From contig WGNA01000006.1 in assembly GCA_016124755.1 (NCBI GenBank), positions 219,388-283,387 of the forward strand: DNA of 64,000 nt. The letters run 5' to 3'. Origin of the DNA: Bacteroidota bacterium (lineage in GTDB: Bacteria; Bacteroidota; Bacteroidia; NS11-12g; UBA9320). Positions 53,994-63,673 of the stretch are shown here, piece by piece. Made by a program: the position numbers and the translations under genes. How positions within the stretch are numbered: position 1 is the first letter of the stretch; each line of letters starts with the position of its first letter. Below the pieces are notes generated by a model that saw nothing but the letters and a program-made list of their open reading frames with translations, had not been told where the DNA came from and ran no database searches.

Positions 53994-54704
53994 ATGTACC
54001 CGGAATTAAGAGAAATCATCAGTACTCTCGAATCTTTTCAGGATTTGAAGAGGCGTGAATTTGCCTATAAATCGCATCCGACATCCATGAAGATTATTGG
54101 CCTTACCAACGCTAATCTTAGAATTGTTTTGAAAGAAATTTTGATTTTCGGGGCTGAAGCCGGTAAATCGGAAACCTTAAATCTGGTGCATCAGCTCATG
54201 CAATCCGGAATTTTTGAAGCCCATATTCTGGGACTGGAAATGGTATCCAAAAACAAAAAGCTACTTACTTCCATGACCCGTGAAGAAATTCTGAATCTCA
54301 ATTATTGCATGGAAAATTGGGTGGCAACAGACACATTCAGTATTACCATTCTCGGTAAGATGTGGTTGAAGGATGTAATTAAAGATGAGGATATTTTAAG
54401 GCTTACAACACATTCAGATTTTTGGCAACGAAGAATTTCTCTGGCTTCCACGGTTGCATTGAACACGAAAACTCATGGTGGTTTCGGAGATACCAAACGC
54501 ACTTTAATGATTTGTGAAACCCTCACAGATGATAAAAACGACATGATCGTTAAGGCACTTTCATGGGCACTTCGTCAATTGAGTAATTTTGATCCGGTTG
54601 CTGTTGAAGATTTTCTTTCAATACATCATGGAAAAATATCCGCCCGTGTGGTTCGGGAGGTCAACACCAAACTCAAAACCGGTAGAAAAAACCCGCTACG
54701 ATAA
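53994..54704 (+). CDS. AlkD-like DNA glycosylase (HEAT-repeat fold)
   Basis: A 236-residue all-helical protein. Its pattern matches the AlkD/AlkC family: CMENWVATDTFS with Trp and the catalytic-site Asp, SDFWQRRISLAS in the next repeat, and ALSWALRQLS. These proteins excise alkylated bases without flipping them out. It is divergent from heme oxygenase, starting 99 bp away. Fit to the family is good, though activity depends on a few residues I cannot align exactly. Confidence 0.82.
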   Translation: MYPELREIISTLESFQDLKRREFAYKSHPTSMKIIGLTNANLRIVLKEILIFGAEAGKSETLNLVHQLMQSGIFEAHILGLEMVSKNKKLLTSMTREEILNLNYCMENWVATDTFSITILGKMWLKDVIKDEDILRLTTHSDFWQRRISLASTVALNTKTHGGFGDTKRTLMICETLTDDKNDMIVKALSWALRQLSNFDPVAVEDFLSIHHGKISARVVREVNTKLKTGRKNPLR

Positions 54705-55102
54705 TTAAAAGAGTAGGCACTTTTAGCTTTGTAATTTATTTTCAATTAGTTACAAGATTTAACACAAAATAAATGAGTTTGTTAGTTTTGTTTTGAAATT
54801 GGTAGGGGTTTATCTCAGACATTTTGGATTCAATTTTTAATGAAGGATCGATTTGTAACGGAGCCAAAATTTCAATCATTGAAGTTGATGATGGGATATA
54901 TCCGAAGTGATCGAAAGTTTGTGAATTTTTAAAATAGATCGACTTGGAAATGACACCGGGGTATTTTTTTTACCCAGACGAAAAATGAATAAATGAATTA
55001 TGTACCATTGCAGCAAGAAAGAGTACATCTTAAAACGGAACTTCTCTCCTATCAGACAAATTCAATAAACCATCAGCACTTTTCATATTTTTTCCTGATT
55101 CA
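54705..55102. other. 398-bp gene-free stretch upstream of rimK
   Basis: No convincing coding frame on either strand. A perfect -7 box TAGCTTTG is at 54724-54731 without a -33 partner. A small inverted repeat GGGTA/TACCC lies at 54959-54975 around a T-run. A 30-codon frame from 54841 has no supporting features. It may hold the rimK promoter or a small RNA; nothing firmer can be said. Confidence 0.4.
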
Positions 55103-55975
55103 ATGAAAATTGTCATTCTCTCCCGGAACTCCAGATTGTATAGCACCAAGAGATTGGTGGAGGCAGGTGTTAAACGCGGACACGAAGTCCAGGTTGTCGA
55201 CCCGCTTAAATGTAACATTGAAATTGAAAAGAAGAATCCGGCGATCTATTATAAGGATTCATATCTCCAGGGGGTTGATGCCGTGATCCCGAGAATCGGT
55301 GCTTCCATTACCTTTTATGGAACTGCGGTTGTCCGTCAATTCGAAATGATGCGGGTATTTACCTCTGTGGAATCACAAGCTTTGATTCGTTCAAGAGACA
55401 AACTCAGAAGTTTACAAATTCTTTCCCGTCACGGACTCGGTTTGCCAAAAACCGTTTTCACCGATTACTCTACGGATGTCGATCATATCATTAAATCTGT
55501 GGGAGGAGCTCCTTTGGTTTTGAAACTTTTGGAAGGTACTCAGGGACTTGGAGTTGTTCTGGCTGAAACTCATCAAGCCGCCAAATCCATTATTGAAACG
55601 TTTAATGGTTTAAAAACCCGGGTGATCGCACAGGAATTTATTAAGGAAGCCGGTGGGGCCGACATTCGTGCTTTTGTGGTTGACAACGTTATTGTAGGAG
55701 CCATGAAGCGCCAGGGTAAAGAAGGCGAATTCAGATCAAATCTTCACCGGGGTGGAACTGCTCAGATTTATCAGTTGACCGATGAGGAAGAAAATACGGC
55801 ACTTAAAGCCGCCAAGGTTCTGGGTTTGGGTGTTGCTGGTGTCGACATGTTGCAATCAGATAGAGGTCCGTTGGTACTTGAGGTAAATTCGTCACCCGGA
55901 CTTGAAGGGATTGAACGTGCAACTCAAAAAGACATCGCAAAACAAGTAATTCGATTCCTCGAACGAAACGTCTGA
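55103..55975 (+). CDS. rimK: RimK-type alpha-L-glutamate ligase
   Basis: A 290-residue ATP-grasp ligase. [18 protein letters not shown] at the start and [38 protein letters not shown], then [11 protein letters not shown] and [13 protein letters not shown] match RimK, which adds glutamates to the C-terminus of ribosomal protein S6 or related targets. It is convergent with the TonB receptor gene, with only 8 bp between, and no RimB-like peptidase gene is adjacent. Confidence 0.94.
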   Translation: MKIVILSRNSRLYSTKRLVEAGVKRGHEVQVVDPLKCNIEIEKKNPAIYYKDSYLQGVDAVIPRIGASITFYGTAVVRQFEMMRVFTSVESQALIRSRDKLRSLQILSRHGLGLPKTVFTDYSTDVDHIIKSVGGAPLVLKLLEGTQGLGVVLAETHQAAKSIIETFNGLKTRVIAQEFIKEAGGADIRAFVVDNVIVGAMKRQGKEGEFRSNLHRGGTAQIYQLTDEEENTALKAAKVLGLGVAGVDMLQSDRGPLVLEVNSSPGLEGIERATQKDIAKQVIRFLERNV

Positions 55976-55983
55976 TTGTTTTC

Positions 55984-58305
55984 TCAGAAAGAATAAGAAG
56001 CCGACAAACTCGGGAGTATCGGTAATTGATTTACCCGCTGATACGACACCCGATTAAAGTAAAAAATGTTGTCGCGATTGTAAACATTCGTCGCGCTAAA
56101 GATAAACTCCATTTTCTTTTTGGGTTTGTGATCTACTTCCGTAAGTATTACCGTTTTCTTTAAACTAAAATCAAGTCGGTGATAATAGGGCAATCTGCCT
56201 CGGTTGATGTCATCGTACATCACTGTAAAATCTCCGTTTGCAGTTGTATAGTCTAATGATGCTCCCTGATTGAATGAAAGGTTTTCATAAAATCCCTGAG
56301 TAAGTGTGAACGGAAATCCGCTTCCGAAATTCCACCTGAGGTTCGCCTCCCACGATTTGTCTTTTCCCATCACCATAGAAGTTACGATATTAACATTGTG
56401 TCGCCGGTCGAAATGTGGCTGATAATGTCGTATTCCGTCGTATCTCGAAACATTGTTATATGAATATACGAGCCAAACATATAATCGCTTGCCCTGACTT
56501 TTAACCGTTACATCGTAACCATAAGCCAAACCGGTTTCCACTACATAATCTTTCCTTAAGTATTCAGGTTTATCTGCATACTGCAAATTATCGTCGTAGA
56601 TCTTATCGCGGTTGATATTGCTGATTTGCGTAAAGTCCTTCACATACGTTTCAATATTCACACTTGCAATTGAACTCAGGTCGTATTCAAATCCGCCGAC
56701 TGCATGTCTTGCGGTTTGCATTCGGTTGGTTACCGGTTTCGATCCCACAGCAGATGGCAACTCATCCGGCCCGGAAAGGAAGCCGTAAAATAAATTAACA
56801 ACATCCCGATCTGAGGAAGCACTTAAAAGGTTCTGACTGTAAAGTCCGGCTGCCATTTTAAACCGGAGTCTTCGTGTAATAAGATATTTAAATCTCAACC
56901 GGGGTTCCAGACTTGTATTTCCCAAAGATGCGTAACGCTGAATTCTAAAGCCCGGTTCGAAAATAAAGCGGTCCTTTTTCACCAGATTATAATTGATAAA
57001 ACCTGTGAGTTCAGTGGTGTTTTGATCCTGATTAATTTCACGGTTCGCAGCATTGTAAATCTGGAATAAAGTTTTAAAACCGTTGATCTCCATTCCGTAT
57101 TTAAGCTTGGATGAACCTTTCAGGAAATAGGTGAAATTTAAACCAATATTAAATCCGTTTATTCCGGATGTGCGGGGCTTCGAGCTGTAATCGTTCTGTT
57201 CAATTCCATAATCACTAAAAGCAAAAAATCCGTCGATTACATTTTTAGATTCCTGCGGAACGAGCAGAAATTTTCCTCCGAATCCCTGAGATTTCCAATT
57301 GTATTTGGTTACTCCCGAAAAATCTACCACATCAGAATAATTGAAATAAAACATCTTCAGATAACTGCCCGATTCAGAATTGAACGAAAGCTTGGTGTAC
57401 AAATCACTGAATGAATAAGGCAGATTTCCGTTCACCGCATATTTGTACAACAGCGGGGAAGTCTTATCTAAATAACTGTTTTTATAACTGATAATATAAG
57501 ATGTGTTACTAATTCCGGAGTCTTTTTTAACAAGCGGTCCTTCCAATAAGAGTTTAGATGTAAACGGATTCACATTCACTTTTCCAGCAAGCCCGGAACG
57601 ATTTCCATCCCGTGTCTGAACATCAATAATGGCTGAGATTCTTCCTCCGTATTCCGCACTAAAACCAGCCGAATACACGTCAACAGATCTTAAAATATCG
57701 GCATCAAAAACAGAAAACAAACCGATGCTGTGAAAAGGATTGTAAATGGTCATTCCATCCAGCAACACTTTATTCATAATCGGCGAACCTCCTCTGATGT
57801 ACAATTGCCCGCCCTGATCACCACTGAACACAACTCCCGGTAAAACCTGTAAATACTGAACAAGATCAGGCTCCCCTCCCACTGTTGGTATTTGAGTGAG
57901 TTGCTGCGGAGTAATATTGATTTCCGAAATTTTGGTAGTCGTAGTATTTCTAAGTCTTTCCCGATCGATCTGAACCGTTTTCATAATTTCTCCAACCGGT
58001 TTCAGGTAGAAATTGAAACTCTTTATGTCTCCCGACTTGATCGTTATTCGGGTATAAACCGTATCGTAACCCAGCGTTTGTGCGTGAAATGCATACGTGC
58101 CGGCTTTCAGATCTTTAAATGAATAATAACCATTGTCATCAGACAACGCCCATCCCGAATTATCATCCATTAAAACAGATGCGTAGGCAATAGGCTCTCC
58201 GGTAGATTGATCATAAACAAATCCCCTTATTTCTCCGCTTTGAGCTAATGCAAATCCTGTTGTGGTGAACAGGAGAAGCAACAAAATTTTAAGGTGGCGT
58301 GTCAT
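55984..58305 (-). CDS. TonB-dependent receptor with CarboxypepD_reg-like domain
   Basis: A 773-residue outer-membrane transporter. The signal peptide ends FALAQ; residues ~23-110 are a carboxypeptidase-regulatory-like domain (GEIRGFVYDQSTGEPIAYASV); a plug domain follows with TVGGEPDLVQYLQVLPGV and GQLYIRGGSP; the rest is a 22-strand-type barrel ending in LPSLSASYSF with a terminal aromatic. It imports a large substrate using TonB energy. The substrate is unknown; no SusD partner is adjacent. Confidence 0.93.
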   Translation of the reverse strand: MTRHLKILLLLLFTTTGFALAQSGEIRGFVYDQSTGEPIAYASVLMDDNSGWALSDDNGYYSFKDLKAGTYAFHAQTLGYDTVYTRITIKSGDIKSFNFYLKPVGEIMKTVQIDRERLRNTTTTKISEINITPQQLTQIPTVGGEPDLVQYLQVLPGVVFSGDQGGQLYIRGGSPIMNKVLLDGMTIYNPFHSIGLFSVFDADILRSVDVYSAGFSAEYGGRISAIIDVQTRDGNRSGLAGKVNVNPFTSKLLLEGPLVKKDSGISNTSYIISYKNSYLDKTSPLLYKYAVNGNLPYSFSDLYTKLSFNSESGSYLKMFYFNYSDVVDFSGVTKYNWKSQGFGGKFLLVPQESKNVIDGFFAFSDYGIEQNDYSSKPRTSGINGFNIGLNFTYFLKGSSKLKYGMEINGFKTLFQIYNAANREINQDQNTTELTGFINYNLVKKDRFIFEPGFRIQRYASLGNTSLEPRLRFKYLITRRLRFKMAAGLYSQNLLSASSDRDVVNLFYGFLSGPDELPSAVGSKPVTNRMQTARHAVGGFEYDLSSIASVNIETYVKDFTQISNINRDKIYDDNLQYADKPEYLRKDYVVETGLAYGYDVTVKSQGKRLYVWLVYSYNNVSRYDGIRHYQPHFDRRHNVNIVTSMVMGKDKSWEANLRWNFGSGFPFTLTQGFYENLSFNQGASLDYTTANGDFTVMYDDINRGRLPYYHRLDFSLKKTVILTEVDHKPKKKMEFIFSATNVYNRDNIFYFNRVSYQRVNQLPILPSLSASYSF

Positions 58306-58371
58306 TAATTAGGTGCGCAATGTTACGTCAAAATCGTTCGATATTGGGAACTTTGTGATATTCAAATATGT

Positions 58372-59523
58372 ATGTTGAGCGTAAATAAACTTTTAGAATC
58401 TGAGGAGTGGTCGGGAGGAATATACAAACGGTATTTCAGCCGTGGTTTAGTTCTGATTTTTATTTCCGGATTTGTTTGGTTAGCCTCCTGTAAGAAAGAC
58501 CCGATTGCACCGGTGGATGATACTGTTTCGAGTTGCGGAACCCCTTTGAATTTAAAACTTCCGGATTTCTTCCCGCCGATGCGTATTCCAAAAGACAACC
58601 CGCTTACCGAAGAGGGAGTCGAACTGGGACGACATTTATTCTACGAAAAAATGCTGAGTGGTGATCATTCTCAATCATGTGCATCATGCCATCATCAGAA
58701 CCGGGCTTTTACAGACTCAGTGCGATTAAGTGTGGGAATAGATGGCGTTTCGGGATTTCGTCAGGCTATGCCGATAGCCAATCTGGCATATTCACCGAAA
58801 TTCTTCTGGGATGGAAAAGCAACTTCATTAGAACAGCAAATTCTATTTCCGATACAGGCTCAGTTTGAGATGCATCAGGATTTGTTTGAAGCTGTTCGTC
58901 TCTTGCAGGAAAGCGAAAAATATCCGGGAATGTTCTACGCTGCATTCTGCGATTCTGCCATCACGGTGGATCACATGGCGAAAGCATTAGCGCAATTTAT
59001 GCGAACGATTCTATCCTATAATTTTAAATCAGCGCCGGGAAGTGTCGGCGAATCTTTGAGAAATCCATTCGAACAATTGGGTTTTGATGTATTTACCGAC
59101 CCCTCAAAAGGCGATTGTTTCCATTGTCATTCCGTAAGCATTTTCACCACCAATTTTGAATTTGCGAACAACGGCCTTGTCGATGAAAATAATTCGGATC
59201 AGGGTCTTTATGGTCAAACAGGAAATCCGAACGACAAAGGAAAATTCAAAGTGCCTTCTTTATTGAATTTAGTTCATACAGCGCCTTATATGCACGATGG
59301 TCGATTTAACACTTTAGAAGAAGTACTTAATTTCTATGATACCGGTTTTCATATTACTCCGACATTGGATGTTACATTAATATCTGAACATACCGATGGG
59401 CAGGGGCATCACAAGCCGAGAGCATGGAGTGATCAGGAAAAACAAGCTCTGGTTTATTTTCTGAAACGTCTGACAGACGATGCCATTTTAACCGAAGAAA
59501 AATACAGCGACCCGAATAAATAA
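58372..59523 (+). CDS. di-heme cytochrome c peroxidase / MauG-type lipoprotein
   Basis: A 383-residue protein. A hydrophobic segment ends in the lipobox LASC at Cys40, so it is likely a lipoprotein, although the 25-residue stretch before it is longer than usual. Two heme c sites are present: Cys103-Cys106-His107 in QSCASCHH and Cys249-Cys252-His253 in GDCFHCH. RNPFEQLG and KFKVPSLLNLVHTAPYMHDGRF are family marks. It would reduce peroxide or oxidise a partner in the periplasm. It sits between two TonB receptor genes. Confidence 0.92.
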   Translation: MLSVNKLLESEEWSGGIYKRYFSRGLVLIFISGFVWLASCKKDPIAPVDDTVSSCGTPLNLKLPDFFPPMRIPKDNPLTEEGVELGRHLFYEKMLSGDHSQSCASCHHQNRAFTDSVRLSVGIDGVSGFRQAMPIANLAYSPKFFWDGKATSLEQQILFPIQAQFEMHQDLFEAVRLLQESEKYPGMFYAAFCDSAITVDHMAKALAQFMRTILSYNFKSAPGSVGESLRNPFEQLGFDVFTDPSKGDCFHCHSVSIFTTNFEFANNGLVDENNSDQGLYGQTGNPNDKGKFKVPSLLNLVHTAPYMHDGRFNTLEEVLNFYDTGFHITPTLDVTLISEHTDGQGHHKPRAWSDQEKQALVYFLKRLTDDAILTEEKYSDPNK

Positions 59524-59534
59524 TAGATTTGGTT

Positions 59535-60422
59535 TTACCGGAGTGTATCGCTTTCGAGCGTCGACCCCATAAAAATACCCAATCCGCCAACAATATTCGA
59601 ATGAACAATTATGGCACTGGAAAAGGGTCCGTTGTTTTGTTTATCCTGATTATCCTGATATTGTTTTAACGTTTTATAATACAGATAATAATCTTTCGAA
59701 ACCGATCGCAATTCAACCAGATATTTAACGTCGGGGTTACCTGCCACAAGCCCGCTCGTTGGTACCGCGCTAAACTCCTTCAACGTTCCGTCGAAATAGG
59801 TATCATCAAATAAATATCCGCCGTCATTTAGTTTTAGAGTAGTTCCGGAATTCAATGTATGATCAGTAGTTTCAAACTCAAAAGGAATAAAAAGATTTGC
59901 GTTTTTACTGTAATAGAAAAAATGTAAAACATAAAAATTGGAACCGGCTTCATCCTGAAAACGGATATACACTTTATCAGATTTAGAACCGTCCATGTCA
60001 ATTCCGCCGTCTTCAATGTAACCGGTAACCTTTCCTTTTACTTTGGCCGGAATGTTACAGTTGGCGCGTGCCACCGGATAGGTTGAATTGGAAACCACTA
60101 ATGTATAATACTCTCCTGGCAACGCCTTTTGAGGAGAAGTGTAAACTGCATTCACAGGGTCGTAGGTTAGAAAAATGTGTTTGCCATCGTAATTCGTTAA
60201 TTCGAGATCAGCATCATTTATCACCTGTGGTAAATCAGTAGTATAAGCGCCGGCCGAATTAGTAATCTGCACCGACATATTATTCAGGTTATCGAATGAA
60301 GCATTAACTACTAATTTATTTACAAATTCCGGTAATTCACTGTTCGGAATTTCTGTGGTAATACAAGACGAAATCCCAAGTAAGAACGCACTCAAAACGA
60401 TATTGGAAACCGACTTCTTCAT
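59535..60422 (-). CDS. DUF4249 lipoprotein
   Basis: A 295-residue lipoprotein with the signal MKKSVSNIVLSAFLLGISSC. NKLVVNASFDN, ADLELTNYDGK, YYTLVVSNSTYPVARANCNIP and YLVELRSVSKDYYLYYKTLKQYQ are the DUF4249 pattern. These lipoproteins are regularly encoded beside TonB receptors and probably sit at the outside of the outer membrane as substrate-binding partners, in the manner of SusD. It overlaps the TonB receptor gene upstream by ATGA. Confidence 0.88.
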   Translation of the reverse strand: MKKSVSNIVLSAFLLGISSCITTEIPNSELPEFVNKLVVNASFDNLNNMSVQITNSAGAYTTDLPQVINDADLELTNYDGKHIFLTYDPVNAVYTSPQKALPGEYYTLVVSNSTYPVARANCNIPAKVKGKVTGYIEDGGIDMDGSKSDKVYIRFQDEAGSNFYVLHFFYYSKNANLFIPFEFETTDHTLNSGTTLKLNDGGYLFDDTYFDGTLKEFSAVPTSGLVAGNPDVKYLVELRSVSKDYYLYYKTLKQYQDNQDKQNNGPFSSAIIVHSNIVGGLGIFMGSTLESDTLR

Positions 60423-62722
60423 ATTGTTAATTTATACGATACGGATGGGAAAAACACAAATTGAGATTCTTTGTACGCGCTGTATTTCTGGTTGGAAGCA
60501 GTTTTATCCAACGCACTGTAAATATTGCTGATGTTTGGATTTGCCGTGAGGTTATAAACCATAAATTCGATGCAGTGACTCTTGTCGTCGTAGTAGCCCC
60601 AGAAGTACTGAAGTTTAATATCACTTCTGAAATATGCTTTCGACCGGTAATTATTGATCTCGTCATAAGAAAGAACAACTCTGCCATCGATATCTAAATA
60701 TTTAGCATTTGGCAGTGTGTAAGGGTTGCCGGAAAGTGCAATAATATTCATAGACAAAATCCATCTGTCCTGGGTAAATACCATGCTGTATTTAAAATTA
60801 TTTCTTCGATCGAAATCGAATGAGAAGGGTTGTCCCCGATTGAGATCATCAAAGGTTCTGTTGGAAACGGCCAGGTTGTAACTCAACCAGATACTGAGGT
60901 TGTTCATGTTCACCTTCACCCAGTTTTCAAATCCATAACACTTGCCTTTACCAACAAGCGAATTCTGAGTTAAATCATCGTCGGCAAACTGCGAATAAAA
61001 CACAACCTGGTTTCCGAGAGTTTTAAAATAAAGATCAGACATCCATTGAACATGGGCATTTATTTTTCGAACATATCCGATTGTAATCTGATTCGAATTC
61101 TGTGGTTTCAGGCGATCGTTGGCAGGCAGATACGCTATGATTTCACCGTCGGTTGATCCGTTGTTGAACAAATGCACATATTGATTCATTCGGGTGAATG
61201 AGAATTTAAAAGTGGAAACGCTGTCTATGATTCGGCGACCGGCAATTCTTGGCTCGGGGTAAAAGCGGGTAAAACCATCGTGAGAATAAAGGGTAGTTCG
61301 CATACCAAAATTAATTTTTGTGTACTCGTTAACCTTCCATTCATCTTCAATGTATTGAGATAACTCGATAGCCTTCAGAGAAGATTGATATCCGTAGTTT
61401 ACGTTCTTAATTACCGTGTTTACAAGGTCGTATGATACTTCTGAAAATTTACCCGGAGTAAATGTGTGTAGTATATTCTGAGACCCGAATCTCAGCAAAT
61501 GATTGATGCTGTAATTCTTTTCAAGATCCCAGTTAAGTGCCAGATCTCCGGAATAAAAATTCGCATTATTCTCAATTCTGGCTGGTGCGCCGGCAACCGG
61601 ATTGTTATCGTGTTCCACAAATTTTTCACTGGTTGTTAAACCGGAATAACTTGCCGATACAGATGAAAATAACGTGTTGCTATAAATGTGATTCCATCGT
61701 AATGAGCCGGTATGATTCTTTTCTACATACGACAAATCATACGTGGCACCGGAAGAATCCGTAGCGTCGAAAGACAATCCCAGTTTGTCTTTTAATTGAT
61801 AGTAACTTACAATGAGTCTGTCTTTGTCGGTTAATTTAAAGTCGTATTTGGTTTGAATATCTCCAAAACTCAACGCGTCGGAAGATATTAACCCGCCGAA
61901 TAAAATGTCGATATACGATCGCCGCCAGTTAAAGGTAGCTGAGGAATTTCCGTTTTCGCCCAATGGCACTCCGATATTAAGATTAATTAGAATCGGATTA
62001 ATGCTCACGCTGGCTTCAACATCTTCCTTACTTCCCGACGATGAAGTAATATCAATAATACTGGAAACTCTTCCGCCGTATCTTGCAGTTGCTGCTCCCT
62101 TATAAACCTGAATGTTGTTTATAATTCCAGTATTGAAGTTAGATATATATCCAAAATAGTGACCCTGAGATAAAACCGGAGTACCGTCGAGTAACATGAG
62201 ATTTTGTCCGACATCTCCTCCTCTCACAATCAGATCGCTTGTTCCGTTTACCCCGAAATCTACACCCGGCAAAAGCTGTAAACCTTTTACAACATCATTT
62301 TCAGAAAACAGAAATGGAACTTCCTTTAATGTATTAACCGGAACATCAATTTTACTGCTTAGCGGATCACTTAATGCATTCTGACTTGAAGAATTGGGGA
62401 CATTGGGCCGATCGGATGTCTGAATCGGTTCCAGCTCAATTTTCTGCGAGACATTACCTTCAATGTCTAACTTAAAAATATTCTTGAAATACCCTTCAAA
62501 CTCAACCGTAACTTCAATTTCACGGGTTGGAACATACACCGAAAAATATCCGTACCGATTGGAGAAGGCCTCCGTATGACGTTTGTTAATACTGATTCTT
62601 GCACCCGAAATGGCATCACCGGTTGTCTTGTCAACAACATAACCATCCAGTGTAAAATGCCTTTGACCGAAAGCCACCCCAGCCAGGCACATGATCACAA
62701 CAAGTGAAAAATATCTGATCAT
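60419..62722 (-). CDS. TonB-dependent receptor, partner of DUF4249
   Basis: A 767-residue outer-membrane receptor. Signal MIRYFSLVVIMCLAGVAFGQ; CarboxypepD_reg-like domain (FTLDGYVVDKTTGDAISGARI) at 22-105; plug domain with LKEVPFLFSENDVVKGLQLLPGVDF and DLIVRGGDVGQNLMLLDG; beta barrel to the C-terminus. It is first in a two-gene operon with DUF4249, coupled by ATGA. A -7-like TACTTTTG lies on the minus strand at 62740-62747. Confidence 0.93.
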   Translation of the reverse strand: MIRYFSLVVIMCLAGVAFGQRHFTLDGYVVDKTTGDAISGARISINKRHTEAFSNRYGYFSVYVPTREIEVTVEFEGYFKNIFKLDIEGNVSQKIELEPIQTSDRPNVPNSSSQNALSDPLSSKIDVPVNTLKEVPFLFSENDVVKGLQLLPGVDFGVNGTSDLIVRGGDVGQNLMLLDGTPVLSQGHYFGYISNFNTGIINNIQVYKGAATARYGGRVSSIIDITSSSGSKEDVEASVSINPILINLNIGVPLGENGNSSATFNWRRSYIDILFGGLISSDALSFGDIQTKYDFKLTDKDRLIVSYYQLKDKLGLSFDATDSSGATYDLSYVEKNHTGSLRWNHIYSNTLFSSVSASYSGLTTSEKFVEHDNNPVAGAPARIENNANFYSGDLALNWDLEKNYSINHLLRFGSQNILHTFTPGKFSEVSYDLVNTVIKNVNYGYQSSLKAIELSQYIEDEWKVNEYTKINFGMRTTLYSHDGFTRFYPEPRIAGRRIIDSVSTFKFSFTRMNQYVHLFNNGSTDGEIIAYLPANDRLKPQNSNQITIGYVRKINAHVQWMSDLYFKTLGNQVVFYSQFADDDLTQNSLVGKGKCYGFENWVKVNMNNLSIWLSYNLAVSNRTFDDLNRGQPFSFDFDRRNNFKYSMVFTQDRWILSMNIIALSGNPYTLPNAKYLDIDGRVVLSYDEINNYRSKAYFRSDIKLQYFWGYYDDKSHCIEFMVYNLTANPNISNIYSALDKTASNQKYSAYKESQFVFFPSVSYKLTI

Positions 62723-62817
62723 TCTATTTGTACCTCTGGCAAAAGTATCAATGGTTGAATAATAGAAGATAGATGATTTTAAAACTTTCTCATAAATGAC
62801 CCAGAATGTTGAGAAAT

Positions 62818-62875
62818 AAAAAAGCCCCCGATATCTCGGAGGCTTTCGTGACCTCGTCAGGATTCAAACCTGAAA
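62818..62875. repeat. tRNA-tail repeat, partial copy A (left of parDE)
   Basis: 58 bp shared with copies B and C: a hairpin AAAAAAGCCCCCG...CGGAGGCTTT plus, read on the minus strand, a T arm and acceptor-like tail (TCAGG TTTGAAT CCTGA, then CGAGGTC). The similarity stops at the T arm; beyond 62875 the sequence is unrelated. With copy B it brackets the ParD/ParE module. The rest of the 62723-63120 gap holds no gene that I can support. Confidence 0.8.
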
Positions 62876-63056
62876 TCATTTTAACTATGAAGACCAGATC
62901 AAATCTCACCCAATGCCCCTTCGACCTGGCTAATGACCACCATTACAGATCATTGGCTAATAACAAAAATTGCTTCGAGTATTTATTGAATGAAAAATTC
63001 CCCAGCAAGGTTTTAGTGAGGCGTTGCGTTTAATGGAACAGCAAATAAGCTGCATC

Positions 63057-63073
63057 CATATTTGCCAAATATG
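63057..63073. promoter_or_regulatory. inverted repeat, candidate operator of parDE
   Basis: CATATTT (63057-63063) and AAATATG (63067-63073) are exact reverse complements around GCC, 47 bp before the antitoxin start. CATATTTG is also one base from a -7 box. This is the usual place for antitoxin autorepression. Confidence 0.45.
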
Positions 63074-63120
63074 GCCATACTTGTTACCTTCGAACTACAA
63101 TATCAAAGCAGGAATAAACC

Positions 63121-63354
63121 ATGAATGTAAGTTTAACCGAAAAACAGGAAAAATATATCGCTGCCCAGATCAAAACGGGAGACTACCAAAACGCCAGCGA
63201 ATTGGTACGCGACGCCCTCCGTTTACACGAAGTGTATCGTCATCGTATTGTCGAAGAATTGCGAGCTGAAATCGCCAAAGGTTGGGACAGTTCGGCCAGT
63301 GGTTTATCGGTGGCGGACATTGTTCAAAAGAAAATTCAGGAACATAAAGCCTGA
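63121..63354 (+). CDS. parD: ParD-like antitoxin (RHH family)
   Basis: A 77-residue antitoxin of the CC2985/ParD type: MNVSLTEKQEKYIAAQI forms the ribbon strand, TGDYQNASELVRDALRLHE the helix-helix, and the C-terminal half (LRAEIAKGWDSSASGLSVADIV) would wrap the toxin. It binds its own promoter and neutralises ParE. The coding sequence is richer in GC than its neighbours. The toxin start is 2 bp downstream. Confidence 0.92.
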   Translation: MNVSLTEKQEKYIAAQIKTGDYQNASELVRDALRLHEVYRHRIVEELRAEIAKGWDSSASGLSVADIVQKKIQEHKA

Positions 63355-63356
63355 AA

Positions 63357-63644
63357 GTGTCGTGTGAGATTTCCGGTCGAGCTGCGCTTGATCTTGAAGA
63401 CATTTTTGATTATACGCTTGCAGAATTCGGTTTGGATCAGGCGGTGACATATTTATCGGCCTTCGATGATGTATTTGCCCGCTTATCCGACAACCCCAAA
63501 ATAGGTCGTGAACGCAGCGGGATTAAAAAGGGACTGCACAGTGTTATAGATGGTGAACATGTAGTTTTCTATCGAATGATTAAGACTGATGTCCGCATTG
63601 TGCGCATCCTGCATGGTATTCGCGATCTTCCCCGTATGTTTTAG
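63357..63644 (+). CDS. parE: ParE-like toxin (RelE/ParE family)
   Basis: A 95-residue toxin starting with GTG at 63357, 2 bp after parD. The pattern AALDLEDIFDYTLAEFGLDQA, then FARLSDNPKIGRERSGIKKGLHSVIDGEHVVFYRM and VRILHGIRDLPRMF is typical of ParE; members usually target DNA gyrase. The module is complete and intact, and lies between copies of the tRNA-derived repeat. Confidence 0.92.
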   Translation: MSCEISGRAALDLEDIFDYTLAEFGLDQAVTYLSAFDDVFARLSDNPKIGRERSGIKKGLHSVIDGEHVVFYRMIKTDVRIVRILHGIRDLPRMF

Positions 63645-63673
63645 GTTTCAGCTTTTAGCGGTTTTGCACAAAT

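Noticed and set aside
54841..54933. 30-codon plus-strand frame in the gap before rimK
   Set aside because: No hydrophobic pattern, domain or neighbouring signal supports translation.
55030..55218. Minus-strand 62-codon frame over the rimK start
   Set aside because: Antisense to the conserved RimK N-terminus, with no features of its own.
62806..63033. Plus-strand frame starting in repeat copy A (MLRNKKAPDISEAF)
   Set aside because: The first part is the tRNA-like repeat and terminator read in antisense; no domain, no ribosome-binding context.
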